From positions 186,001-250,000 of the forward strand of contig CP060762.1 in NCBI GenBank assembly GCA_023205875.1: a stretch of 64,000 nucleotides of DNA. Direction: 5' to 3'. Shown piece by piece: positions 47,727 to 57,036 of this stretch (the first letter of the stretch is position 1; every line of letters starts with the position of its first letter). Source of the stretch: Chloropicon primus. Taxonomy: Eukaryota; Chlorophyta; Chloropicophyceae; Chloropicales; Chloropicaceae. The notes below the pieces were generated by a model that had not been told where the DNA came from, did no database searches, and saw only the letters and a program-made list of their open reading frames with translations. Both the position numbers and the translations under genes were made by a program.

Positions 47727-49424
47727 ATGCCGCAGGCTACGTTTGGGACATGTTTGGTGTTCCTCCTCCTCTCCATGTTCTCCTCCCTTCGAAGGGTGAG
47801 GGCAGATGTCAGCGACTACGGCAATTGTGGTGGCGTGAGCACTCATCCGTGTGCAGAGGATCGAGCTTGCGCGGACTGCGCGTCCCCCAACTTTGAGTGC
47901 GACCGCCAGTCGGAGTGGTACTGGCAGTGCCTTCCTTCCGATTCATCCTCGAGCGCCGGCTGCACTGATGAGGCTGCCGATAACTTCGACCCCCTCGCGA
48001 CCAAGGACGACGGGAGCTGCGAGTACACGATCTATGGTTGCACGTTCAGATCGGCGGCCAACTACGACCCCCTAGCGACGGAAGACGACGGCTCGTGCTC
48101 GTTCTTCACAGAGACAGAGGCAGAGGAGACAACAGACTCTGCTGAGGAGGAGACCACGGCAGCGATTCCTGCTGCCGAGGAGACAGAGCAGCCACTTGCT
48201 GAGGCAGATGTCGCCGAGGAGGCCACAGCACAGCCGCTGCCCGAGGAGAGCGCCCAGCAGCCATCGGTGGAGGCCGCCGAGGAGACCCCAACTGCCGAGG
48301 AGGCGTTACCCCAGGCGTTACCGTACAAAGCCTGTGGAGGGATCAACCTTTGCGGAGCCGACGAGGAGTGCAGGTCCTGCTCTGCCGGTTTTACGTGCTC
48401 GAAAAGCAACGAGTGGTACTATCAATGTGTAAGAGAAACGGGGGAGCCGACTCTCCCTGTCCCGTCGGCTCCAACGCCTGCTATTCCGGAGGCGGAGCAG
48501 GAGCCACCCTCGGCCTCGGCGGCGGACTACGAGGCGTGTGGGGGTTCGGATCTTTGTGGCTCTGACGAGGAGTGCAGATCTTGCTCCTCCGAGTCATTCA
48601 CTTGCAAGAGGACCAATGCTTTCTACCACCAATGCGTGCCAGATGATTCTGCCGAAGGCGACGTCGAGACCGAGGCCGAGACCGAGGCCGAGGTCCAAGA
48701 ACCCACGACCGCCGAGCCGGACAGCGCCTTCACGACCTCCGAGGGTCTTGGCTCGACCACTCGCTTCTTTGACGGATGCAAAGCTTCGTGCTCGTGGGAG
48801 GGGAACGTCGGGAAGACTGTGAGTGGCGTGGTCAAGTCTTGCTCGAACAAGTTCGACGACGAAGGCAACCAAATCCCGCTGGAGAATCCCAACGTCAAGT
48901 CGGTTTGCGGAGGTGGAGGAGTCGAGGAGGAGGGCGGGTCGGTGGCCTACCAATGCATCGACCAGCAGCCGTTCAATGAAGGAAAGCAACGCTACGGGTT
49001 TGCCGCCTCCAACGCCCGCTGCTGCGAATGCTACGAACTTACCTTCCAAGAGGGAGATATCGCTGGGGAGACGGCCATCGTGCAGGTGATCAACGAGGGC
49101 GGCGATCTCGGGGAGAAGCAATTCGATATCCAGATTCCCGGCGGAGGTTATGGCATCTTCAACGGCGCAACCGGCAGCCCGCCAAACGGACCACCTCTTT
49201 TCGAGAACTCAGTGGAGGCAGATTGGGGGCAGCGCTATGGGGGTGTGCAGAGCAGAGAGGAGTGCTTCAACCTCCCCTCCTCAGTGCAGCCAGGCTGCCT
49301 CTGGCGCTGGGATTCCCTGGGAGGCGCGGACAACCCGAGCGTGACGTACAAGAGGGTCAAGTGCGGCCTGCATCCAAAGCTTTACGAGAAAAGCGGCTGT
49401 CTCTTGGCTGCCGATTTGGTGTGA
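47727..49424 (+). CDS. GH45 endoglucanase with three CBM1-like modules
   Basis: A 565-residue secreted protein; signal peptide about 1-26 (LVFLLLSMFSSLRRVRA). CBM1-like module 1 lies at about 32-70. Two GCTDxAADNFDPLATxDDGSC-type repeats (75-128), an acidic Thr/Glu linker, and modules 2 (about 199-236) and 3 (about 267-305) follow. The GH45 domain is at about 343-560: TTRFFDGCKASCSW gives Asp349, and GGDLGEKQFDIQIPGGG gives Asp460 and Asp467, with the same 7-residue spacing as fungal Cel45 enzymes. It should cleave beta-1,4-glucan internally. The first ATG in frame is 47727. The GCTD repeat is common in marine bacteria, so lateral transfer of that part is possible. Confidence 0.9.
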   Translation: MPQATFGTCLVFLLLSMFSSLRRVRADVSDYGNCGGVSTHPCAEDRACADCASPNFECDRQSEWYWQCLPSDSSSSAGCTDEAADNFDPLATKDDGSCEYTIYGCTFRSAANYDPLATEDDGSCSFFTETEAEETTDSAEEETTAAIPAAEETEQPLAEADVAEEATAQPLPEESAQQPSVEAAEETPTAEEALPQALPYKACGGINLCGADEECRSCSAGFTCSKSNEWYYQCVRETGEPTLPVPSAPTPAIPEAEQEPPSASAADYEACGGSDLCGSDEECRSCSSESFTCKRTNAFYHQCVPDDSAEGDVETEAETEAEVQEPTTAEPDSAFTTSEGLGSTTRFFDGCKASCSWEGNVGKTVSGVVKSCSNKFDDEGNQIPLENPNVKSVCGGGGVEEEGGSVAYQCIDQQPFNEGKQRYGFAASNARCCECYELTFQEGDIAGETAIVQVINEGGDLGEKQFDIQIPGGGYGIFNGATGSPPNGPPLFENSVEADWGQRYGGVQSREECFNLPSSVQPGCLWRWDSLGGADNPSVTYKRVKCGLHPKLYEKSGCLLAADLV

Positions 49425-49555
49425 GCAAACGGTTCAAGCTTGATCGATTGATTTTTTTTTTTCACTTTTTTGTTTTGTAGTTACACATTCTTTCCCTCGT
49501 ATTCATATATATGTATATATCGATATAAAACAGCAGCAACAACAAGCTGTGTCGG

Positions 49556-51109
49556 TCAATCGTAAGCCACCTTGAAGGACCTCCTCCTGACTTTTTGGGG
49601 CTTCCCTGGACCATCGGACCTCGTGGAATCCGAGGGCAGCGTCTGGGCTTTCCTTGGGTCCGCGATGGAGCTGATCTTCTTGAACGACTTTGCGAAGAAG
49701 CAGAGGTAGCACAGGTACTGCAGGGCAATCATCTGCAAGACCACCGAAGCGATGGAGACGAATCTGTGCCTGAGTCGTGGGGCAAGTCTGTCCGCGACGA
49801 GGACCGAGAACGGAAAGGCAAGCAGCCAGATGGATCCGAACAACGCGATGCTCAGAATGGACGTGCTCAACTCCCCGCCCTTCTCGCAGCCAGAGTAGCT
49901 CATGGCTGCTCCCGCTATGAACATCACCCACAGGATCACCCTGAGCACCAAGATGCACTTGCCAGGCCAGTGTTCGTGGTCGTGGAACTGGCTGAACTCG
50001 TCGTGGTATTGCCGGCCCATCATCTCCAGAGCCAGGTTGATCACAGTCAGCCCGGCGACAAACACGCCCCCGAGGGAGACCTGGCTGAATATGCTTCTCA
50101 CAGGCGAAGACAGCTGCCTTGCCATCGATTTCACGAGCCTCTTGACTCTCGGGTTCCGCATCAGCGCGTTCAAGGCCCCCATGATGCTGTCGCCGGACCC
50201 TTTTCCTCCCGAGCTCTTCGTCACGCTCTGGACCACGTCGTCGAAGCTCTTCGTTGTCCATCCGCAGGCCAAAAAGATGAGAAGCAAAGAGATCAGGTGC
50301 TCGCTGGCCCCTTGGGCTATCTCGCTCACGAAATCCAGCGCAAAGAACGTGTACCTCCACCTCAAACCATGGCCGTTGTAGTTGAAAACGATCAGGTGCA
50401 GCGTCTCGCACACCAGGCTGAGTATCTGGAGAAAGTACGCGGCGACGACCACAAGGATGAAAGCATGGATCTGCTTCTGCTTCTGGTACACCTCAAAGCA
50501 CTTGCGGATCAGCAGGACGAACAGGGCGGAGAGAACCAAAGAGGTGAGGAGGTTGAACGTCAAGAGCCCCCACTCGTCACTCGGCAGGTGGCCCAAGTGC
50601 TCCGTCACAATCTCCAAATCATAGAGAAGAGGAGGCAACCCCTTGGCGTTGTACCACTCCAGAGCGCAATCCGTGACGTAGATGTACAGCACCTGGGACT
50701 TCTTCTCGTTCTTCCAGTCCAAGCTGATCGCGACACTCGAGCCCTTCTTCTCCTCCGAACGAAGTCTCGGTGCCACGGGTTCCCGCTTGTGAGCATGCTT
50801 CACCCTATCGTCGCAAAGGCTTCCCTTGTCCAGCTTCTGCTTGAATGTTCGGAACCCATCCTCCGTGAAGATGTCCAGCTCCACCTGGTGCTTCTTCTCC
50901 CAGAACCCTCCCCTCGCTTCAAACTTGGCACGGACTTTGAGTTCGGCATCCCCATCCGCAGCGAACTTGGTCAAATACCTCTCCGTGTTGATGGAGCTCA
51001 ACTGAAGTTCGCCGTGGACCTTCTTCGCCTCGCAGGCGTGGTCCTTGGACGAGGATGCCAGGGCCGCTACCACCACCACCACCAACGCCACCACCTTCGC
51101 CACCGCCAT
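49556..51109 (-). CDS. GPR180/TMEM145-like seven-span receptor (GOST-type)
   Basis: A 517-residue single-exon protein. A signal peptide (VVALVVVVVAALASSS) precedes an extracellular domain of about 165 residues with few cysteines. The membrane domain starts near 185 (LLTFNLLTSLVLSALFVLLI) and includes YFLQILSLVCETLHLIVFNY, GLRWRYTFFALDFVSEIAQG and SEHLISLLLIFLACGWT. These match the GpcrRhopsn4 domain of GPR180 and TMEM145. Seven or so spans are visible; the C-terminal tail is basic. Family members act in trafficking or signalling, and ligands are largely unclear. A TTACA (minus-strand TGTAA) is at 49481-49485 past the stop. Confidence 0.78.
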   Translation of the reverse strand: MAVAKVVALVVVVVAALASSSKDHACEAKKVHGELQLSSINTERYLTKFAADGDAELKVRAKFEARGGFWEKKHQVELDIFTEDGFRTFKQKLDKGSLCDDRVKHAHKREPVAPRLRSEEKKGSSVAISLDWKNEKKSQVLYIYVTDCALEWYNAKGLPPLLYDLEIVTEHLGHLPSDEWGLLTFNLLTSLVLSALFVLLIRKCFEVYQKQKQIHAFILVVVAAYFLQILSLVCETLHLIVFNYNGHGLRWRYTFFALDFVSEIAQGASEHLISLLLIFLACGWTTKSFDDVVQSVTKSSGGKGSGDSIMGALNALMRNPRVKRLVKSMARQLSSPVRSIFSQVSLGGVFVAGLTVINLALEMMGRQYHDEFSQFHDHEHWPGKCILVLRVILWVMFIAGAAMSYSGCEKGGELSTSILSIALFGSIWLLAFPFSVLVADRLAPRLRHRFVSIASVVLQMIALQYLCYLCFFAKSFKKISSIADPRKAQTLPSDSTRSDGPGKPQKVRRRSFKVAYD

Positions 51110-51791
51110 GGCCGCGAGATCACGAGAATCAGATTCTCTGATCTGAGAGAGAGAGAGAGAGAGAGAAGAGGATGGATGGATGGTTTGGTGATAGGATTGG
51201 GGCAAGGAGGGAGGGAAGCATTGTCCTGCAATCAATCCTCTCTATAATGCTTCTCTCTCTTTCTCTCTCTCTCTTTCTGTCCGATCAATGGATCAATTGG
51301 AGGGTTCACCTCGCTCTGATCAGAGAGAGAGAGAGGGAGAGAGAGAGAGAGAGAAGAGGATGGATGGATGGTTTGGTGATGAGGGTTGGAGCAAGGAGGG
51401 AGGGAAGCATTGTCCTGCAATGAATCCTCTCTATAATGCTTCTCTCTCTTTCTCTCTCTCTCTTTCTGTCCGATCAATGGATCAATTGGAGGGTTCACCT
51501 CGCTCTGATCAGAGAGAGAAAGAGAGAGAGAGAGAGAGAAGAGGATGGATGGATGGTTTGGTGATGAGGGTTGGAGCAAGGAGGGAGGGAAGCATTGTCC
51601 TGCAATCAATCCTCTCTCTTTCTCTCTGCTCTGTCTGCTCTGTCTGCTCCAGCTTAGGTTGGTATCCACACCAACGAGCACAAGGAAACAGGACCGTGGA
51701 GGAGGAGACTTGGACCTCGGAGAATATCCCGTCTGCTGTTTTTGTTTTTGGTCTTCCAGTTGGTGAGATTACAGGAGAGATTGCTTGCTTG
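51110..51791. other. Spacer made largely of tandem repeats
   Basis: A 682-bp spacer upstream of the GPR180-like gene and downstream of SDHAF3. Most of it is the 185-188-bp tandem repeat. No gene is seen. Confidence 0.5.
51165..51620. repeat. Tandem repeat, 185-188 bp, about 2.5 copies
   Basis: Units start GAAGAGGATGGATGGATGG at 51165, 51353 and 51538. Each includes GCATTGTCCTGCAATxAATCC, CT and GA runs and a CTCTGATCAGAG palindrome. The copies differ at only a few places. They directly flank the 5' end of the GPR180-like gene. Confidence 0.85.
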
Positions 51792-52157
51792 TTACGCATC
51801 GGGTCGAGTGAAGCCATCGATCTCGTCCTTGAGTCTTTTCAGCTGCTCCCTCTGCTCGTCGCTCAGAGTCTTCAAGGTCTCTTCCTTGAGGTCGCCGCTA
51901 ACGACATCCCTCTCTGCCACGGACTCTCCAGCGCCTTCCTGTGGCGCCGTGCCTAAAGTCTTGGCGTAGTCCTCCCACTGCCCCGAAAACTCGTCGTAGT
52001 GCTTCTCCATGTCAGCGTCCTTCAGGTTCCACATGGATCTGAACTCCTGCCTGACATACTGGTCACCCATATCCCTCAACGGGAGCGGGAGGCTGCTCCT
52101 GTGGAGACGGAGGATCCTCGCATACAAGCGCAAGAGAACCTCCTTCGTCTTCGTCAT
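51792..52157 (-). CDS. SDHAF3: Succinate dehydrogenase assembly factor 3 (ACN9)
   Basis: A 121-residue LYR-superfamily protein. The start EVLLRLYARILRLHRSSLP and the block MGDQYVRQEFRSMWNL match ACN9/SDHAF3 (family: LYKRILxLHRxLP, LGDxYVKxEFRxHK). GQWEDYAKTL is also conserved. The factor helps mature the iron-sulfur subunit of complex II in the mitochondrial matrix. The LYR tripeptide is LYA here, as in some members. The C terminus is extended with acidic helix. A TTACA signal lies at 51769-51773, about 20 bp past the stop. The start codon is the first ATG in frame. Confidence 0.88.
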   Translation of the reverse strand: MTKTKEVLLRLYARILRLHRSSLPLPLRDMGDQYVRQEFRSMWNLKDADMEKHYDEFSGQWEDYAKTLGTAPQEGAGESVAERDVVSGDLKEETLKTLSDEQREQLKRLKDEIDGFTRPDA

Positions 52158-52258
52158 GATCTTTCCCCCCCCTCTCTCTCTCTCTCTCTGTTCCTGTCCC
52201 CCTCGCCGCGCACGTCGTTCGCGCCTCACTCAAACACACTCAAAAGACAAGCAAACCC

Positions 52259-52926
52259 TTAGCTCGACGGCTTGGTCGCCGTCAACACGCCCATCTGCTG
52301 CTGCTCGAGCTCAACCAGCTGCTGCTCTCTGTCCGTCTCGATGATCAATGGCACAACCAACACCAAGAACGTCGTGGACATGATCCACGCCGCCTTTCCA
52401 GTACTCGCGAACAACTTTTCACAAAAAAAACAAAACACAGATGAAGATGAGACAAGAGAGAGAGTGAGAGGCGAGAGAGGGTCAGTCACTCGAACGAAAC
52501 CACGGGCCAGAGTCCCGCCATCCCTTCCACTACGAAAACAAAACAAGACCGAAGAGTTCTCCTCCCTCACTTCATGCCTTCCTCTCTAAACTCTTGTCGA
52601 CAAGGCTCGTGCTGCCAAGACGACACGAGGGGCGAGGGATACGGAAGGACCGGTGACGAAGGACGTTACGCCGCAACGTAACGCATCCCTCGTCCTCTCC
52701 TAATCCTCTCGTCCTGCCTTTCTTGTCCACGAACGATCGATCGAACGATCAATCGATCGAAGAGAACGAACGAACGAAGAAAAAAACGAATCGAGAGAGA
52801 GAGAGAAGGGAGAGGAAAGGGGAGGATGAAGGAGCGGCTTACCTTCTTCGCAGTTTTGAGGAGCCTCCTCTTGGCGCTTCCCTTGCTCGTGCTCGCGTTG
52901 CCTCCTGCGCTAACGATCTCCGTCAT
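52259..52926 (-). CDS. TOM9: Mitochondrial import receptor subunit TOM9/TOM22, plant type
   Basis: Two exons: 52843-52926 and 52259-52414, joined by a 428-bp intron with GTAAGC donor and GAAAAG acceptor, give a 79-residue protein. The splice rebuilds LLKTAKKLFASTGKAAW, followed by a single membrane span (STTFLVLVVPLIIE) and TDREQQLVELEQQQMG. This matches plant TOM9, which keeps the membrane helix and intermembrane part of TOM22 but has a shortened cytosolic receptor domain. It is a core subunit of the outer-membrane import pore. The plant-like truncation is strong evidence for the green lineage. Both exons are too short to stand out as open frames. Confidence 0.92.
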
Positions 52927-53100
52927 CGTGAAACCTCTTTTTGTTTTTCTTTCTCCTTCGCCGCCAAAAGCATTCCCTCGACCTGGGGACAGAGCGGAGC
53001 GGAACTCGACAGAGGAAGGGGCTCGTGGAAGCGTCCAGAGTGGCGAGGAGGGCGAACGGAGGGGAGAGGAGGGGAGACACGCGGAAGCACCGTCTCTTGC

Positions 53101-53135
53101 TCTTTCGATTGATACCTCGCTTGAAGGGATTGGCG
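53101..53135 (+). promoter_or_regulatory. CTTTCGA upstream element
   Basis: CTTTCGATTGATACCTCGC, then TTGAAGGGATTGGCGG, about 80-115 bp before the NFU start codon. This is one of the best matches to the consensus. Confidence 0.55.
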
Positions 53136-53214
53136 GAGAAGAGAAGGAGGTAGGTCTGGGTTTCGTTGCCCGGATTGTGGATAAGCTCGTGCTCGACAGG
53201 AAGGCAAGGCGAGG

Positions 53215-54654
53215 ATGGCGTCCACGGCGAGGGGCTTCGGCGTGGTCGTGCCGCGGGTAGTGGTTTCGCGTTTGGTTTCGACGTCGTCTGAGACTAAGAA
53301 TAGGGCGACGAGGGCGAATAATCTCGCTCTGGCGCGAGAGAGGATGGTGGTGGCGATGACGATGACGATGATGTCTGGGCCACCCGGACGTTGCCTCCGC
53401 TTGCGTGCCGTGGTCTCGGATGACAACGTGCCCGAAGGCCACGCGAACTTGCACAACGAGCTTTACGGGGACAAGTCAGAGGGAGGGAAGGCCCACGCCG
53501 CGGTGGTGGTGAACGACTTTGATGAAGTCTTGGAGGGAGAGCTCGACGGCACGACGCTTTTCGTCACTTCAGAGTGGCTCGAGAAGCGGGACGGAACGAA
53601 GCCTTGCGGGCTTTACGCGATTTACGACGAGGGGGAATCGCTCAAGTTCGTAGGATATTCCCGAAACATCGTGTTGGCGATCCGCGGATACACGGAAGTG
53701 GACGCCGAGGGCAAGCCGGACGAGTTCAAGCACTGCAGGGTCAAGCTGATTAGCGGCAAGCGCCTGACCAGCAGGGCGTACATGCAGCAGCAGAGGGACT
53801 CTTGGGTTGAGGATCTCACGGGGGCAAAGGGCGGGGAGGGTGAGGGGGTGGCGCTCTCTTCGGGACAGGGGCCTCAACCCGCGGTGAAAAGGTCCGAGGC
53901 AGAGGAAGCGACGCACGAGGAGCAGAAGCTGAAGATGAGGAAAGCGATGGGCGATAGCCTGGACGCGCCGGCGAGCGGCCAGGAGACGGAAGACAAGAAG
54001 CAGAGGAGGCTCAATACGATCAAGGCCGTGGAGGGTGATGACTGGAGCGAGGTCATTGACCGCCAGACGCGGGAGACGAGGGGCCAGTCCCCGGCGACCG
54101 AGGAGGGCTCTGCTCCCGCAGACCGAGTGAGCCCTTTCGCGAAACCCGGGTCCGCGATGCCGCGGGGCGGCGAGGCGGGGGGACGCTCGGTGATGGACGC
54201 CGACACGGTGAACGAGGTCTTGGACGAGGTGAGGCCTTACCTGATCGCGGACGGCGGAAACGTGAGCGTCGTGGCCGTAGAGGACGGCGTGGTCAAGCTT
54301 GCGCTCGAGGGAGCCTGCGGCAGCTGCGCCTCTGCGACGGCCACCATGTCGATGGGGATCGAGAGGGCGCTGAGAAACCACTTTGGGTCGCTTCTCAAGC
54401 AGGTGGTCAGGGTTGACCCGGGTGCTGGAGGCGGGAGCGACGAAGGAGTCGCACCCAGCGCGGTGGACGCCCACCTGGACATGCTCAGGTCCGCCATCGA
54501 GAACTATGGGGGGAGCGTGCGGGTCAAGTCGGTGGACGGGGCGGTCTGCGTGGTGCAGTACAAGGGGCCACCGCCCCTCAGCAAAGGCATCGAAGCGGCG
54601 ATCAAGGACAGCTTTCCAGCCCTTCGGCAGATCAATTTCGTGTCTTTTGATTGA
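53215..54654 (+). CDS. NFU: Plastid-type NFU iron-sulfur scaffold with GIY-YIG-like N-terminal domain
   Basis: A 479-residue protein. The first 60 residues are rich in Arg, Ser, Val and Met and fit a plastid transit peptide. A GIY-YIG-like domain (about 131-200) shows CGLYAIYDEGESLKFVGYSR, as in plastid glutaredoxin GRXS16. A long charged linker follows. The first NifU domain (about 327-405) has GACGSCASATATMSMGIERA with Cys368 and Cys371 for cluster binding. The second (about 418-479) lacks the CxxC but keeps NYGGSVRVKSVDGAVCVVQY, as in plant NFU1-3. It would transfer Fe-S clusters in the plastid. The GIY-YIG fusion is unusual in the NFU proteins I know. Confidence 0.88.
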   Translation: MASTARGFGVVVPRVVVSRLVSTSSETKNRATRANNLALARERMVVAMTMTMMSGPPGRCLRLRAVVSDDNVPEGHANLHNELYGDKSEGGKAHAAVVVNDFDEVLEGELDGTTLFVTSEWLEKRDGTKPCGLYAIYDEGESLKFVGYSRNIVLAIRGYTEVDAEGKPDEFKHCRVKLISGKRLTSRAYMQQQRDSWVEDLTGAKGGEGEGVALSSGQGPQPAVKRSEAEEATHEEQKLKMRKAMGDSLDAPASGQETEDKKQRRLNTIKAVEGDDWSEVIDRQTRETRGQSPATEEGSAPADRVSPFAKPGSAMPRGGEAGGRSVMDADTVNEVLDEVRPYLIADGGNVSVVAVEDGVVKLALEGACGSCASATATMSMGIERALRNHFGSLLKQVVRVDPGAGGGSDEGVAPSAVDAHLDMLRSAIENYGGSVRVKSVDGAVCVVQYKGPPPLSKGIEAAIKDSFPALRQINFVSFD

Positions 54655-54668
54655 GGTAGTTTACAGCT

Positions 54669-55661
54669 TTAGTAGATCTTGGGATTCAACTTTCTCAGGC
54701 CCCGGCCTCCTGCCTTCGTCGTCTCGAGCTTCGTCGGACTGTACAACTCTCGAACTCTCTCCCTGACCTCGGCAATCCCTTGGGTTCCTTGACCGTGGGT
54801 CTCCTCCCTCACCCAAATAGTGGCCGACCACTTTTCTCCCGAAATGACCGGGCAGCCCTCGTGCAGGGAGGCCATGTCCTTGTACACGCACGCGGGATCC
54901 AAGTCCCAGAACACCAAGGCATCCCCCTTCTTCGGCTTGATGCTGTTATCCTTCTTCATCCGTACTCCCTTTATGTACTGAGCCCATAACCGCTGGTAGG
55001 CAAGTGCGCCATCGCAGCGGGTTTCCTGGCTCTTCCTTTCGCTGTACTTGCTGTCAAAGTCAGGGTGAAGCTTGCCTGCAGGGAAGTTCGTCTCCCCGCC
55101 GGCTTCCACCTCCGAGAGGTACATCAGTATCGTGAGGGCTCTGTTGGGAGCGCCGTTCAAACGCTCGCGATCGTAGGCATCCAAGTGCGGCGTGTACTTC
55201 TCCGTTGGATTGTACCGGAGGACTTTCAGCGTCTCACCGTGAATGGCAGGGTATCCAACGAGTAAGGCCACCTTTTCCTGCACGGAGCCAATAACCTTGG
55301 TATGGTACCGGCCCAAACTCGCGGACCAGCTTGTCCTTCTCTTGTCAATCGTCACCGTTTTCCCAGAGTCCCCAGAGACTGCACTCCTGTCCAGGTTATC
55401 CCTGGCAAGCTCGATCATGTGGTCGGCCTCCCTGTCCGTCAACCAGTTGTGAACCACGAAAGCCCGAGGGGACCAGGACAAGACCTCCAACCACGTCTCG
55501 TTTGATGTGCCTTCTTGCCCGAGGGAAAGAGTCAATTGCTCCACCGCATAATTCCGGTTCCTCAGCTCTGGTGCTCGATACTCCTTCGGCATCCAGTAGT
55601 ACACGACGCAAACGGCGAGGGCGAGAAGGGCCATTCCCTTCACAGCTTGCCGTCGTAGCAT
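54669..55661 (-). CDS. Prolyl 4-hydroxylase, type II membrane form
   Basis: A 330-residue protein with an N-terminal membrane anchor (about 9-22, GMALLALAVCVVYY) and a luminal P4H catalytic domain. YTPHLDAYD gives His159 and Asp161; SLHEGCPVISGEKWSATIWV gives His267 and Lys277, which bind Fe(II) and 2-oxoglutarate. LSWSPRAFVVHNWLT and KVLRYNPTEKY are typical of plant and algal P4H. The enzymes hydroxylate prolines of cell-wall glycoproteins in the ER and Golgi. The first ATG in frame is 55661. The stop lies only 14 bp from the stop of the NFU gene, with a TTACA signal (54661-54665) in between. Confidence 0.93.
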   Translation of the reverse strand: MLRRQAVKGMALLALAVCVVYYWMPKEYRAPELRNRNYAVEQLTLSLGQEGTSNETWLEVLSWSPRAFVVHNWLTDREADHMIELARDNLDRSAVSGDSGKTVTIDKRRTSWSASLGRYHTKVIGSVQEKVALLVGYPAIHGETLKVLRYNPTEKYTPHLDAYDRERLNGAPNRALTILMYLSEVEAGGETNFPAGKLHPDFDSKYSERKSQETRCDGALAYQRLWAQYIKGVRMKKDNSIKPKKGDALVFWDLDPACVYKDMASLHEGCPVISGEKWSATIWVREETHGQGTQGIAEVRERVRELYSPTKLETTKAGGRGLRKLNPKIY

Positions 55662-55928
55662 AACGCTGCTGCTACTGGTGGTGGTGGTGGTGCTCCTGAT
55701 GATGATGTCCAAAGGAGTTTCGTCCAACAAACTGAAGCAGAGAACTGTTGTTGTCTCAAGGGCGGCTGGCGTGGGAACCGACGCTACGCTTCGAGGAAGA
55801 CCAAGTCCCTTGATCCATCGGCCCACTGGGCCGTCTCCTGCAAGGCAAACACAAGGGAGGGAGGGACAGAAGAGATGTCTCCTCTGGTGTCACACAAGCT
55901 TGCGTTGTCTCTTCACGACCAATGATGG

Positions 55929-55962
55929 CGCCAATGTGACCTTGTGAGGGCACAATCGAAAG
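55929..55962 (-). promoter_or_regulatory. CTTTCGA upstream element, minus strand
   Basis: On the minus strand GAGCTTTCGATTGTGCCC; about 270-300 bp before the P4H start codon. The second half is not clear. Confidence 0.4.
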
Positions 55963-56477
55963 CTCGTGAGATGAAGATTCGTCTGAGAACGCTCCGGTTC
56001 CATTCAGACCATCGCCTGACGCGCCAAGCGGTCCCAAACTCCTCCCCTTTTTCGCCTCTTCACTTGGGCAAAGTGAAGTCCAAGATCTTCATCTTGGGTG
56101 TAAAAACTCATCTTGGGTGCAAACCCTCGTCCAGAGCGGCCGATGGCGTCGTCCTCGGGCCACGCTCTTTCCAAAGATGGCGCCTTTGCCCCGTTCCGCT
56201 TCGCGCCCTCGCCTCGTCGTTCTTCTCCTTCATCCAGCCTCGTGGTGTAGAGAGCACGGGAGGTTAAGTCTGAGAGGACGAGGCTACCTTGCGACCTCCT
56301 CAGGATTAAGATTAGGTGTACTCGATGATGTGCACTGCTATGCTTTTTGGCCTCCCTCGCCTCGTCCACCATCATCAGGAATGATTCATCACTCCTCCTC
56401 CTCCTCCTCCTCCTCCCCAAATTATTGTCAAGTGAAAGACACAGAGCACGGCTCTGTTGGAAAGAGAGAGAGAGAGA

Positions 56478-56930
56478 GCATGGCACGATCGATGCCCCCA
56501 TCCCGCCGCGCCTCCCCTCGCTCCTCGGCATCCTCCCCCTTCCTTCTCTACCATTCACCTCGCCACCTCGCCGAAACCCAAAACGGAACAGGCCTCTGGC
56601 CTGAGCTCTACAAGAGTGGGGAGGGAGTGGAGTCACCGCTTTCTTTCATGGAGACGCAACAAGTACACCACAACATTAGCATATTACAAGAATGGATGAG
56701 AATGCATATCGTTTCTGGGGGACCACGGCGAAGCAAAGGTGGCGATGGTGGCTTGTTCTCCCTTCCCTGTCCTCCTCCTTCTTCCCGTTCGCGTCACACA
56801 CTGTTTGGTCCCATAGGGTTTTTCCCTTGGAAGACAAAGAAAGAGAGAGAAAGAAAGAAAGAAAGAGATCATGGCACGATCAATGCTTCCATCCCGCCGC
56901 TCCTCCCCTTGCCATTGCCCTCCCTCCTCG
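56478..56930. repeat. Diverged direct repeat pair, about 60-90 bp
   Basis: GCATGGCACGATCGATGC near 56478 and TCATGGCACGATCAATGC near 56868 begin two related stretches, both ending in CCATCCCGCCGC and CTCCCCT. They are each preceded by AAAGAGAGA-type runs. Confidence 0.55.
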
Positions 56931-57000
56931 GACATCCTCTCCTTTCCTCCCTCCCTTCGAGGTTTACACTGGTTGGCGACCCGTAGGGTTTTGGTTTTGC

Positions 57001-57036
<36 letters not shown>

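Noticed and set aside
56117-56986. 289-codon plus-strand frame upstream of ATP synthase delta
   Set aside because: Composition is Ser/Arg/Pro-rich and driven by CTC and GA runs and a direct repeat; no domain and no conserved look.
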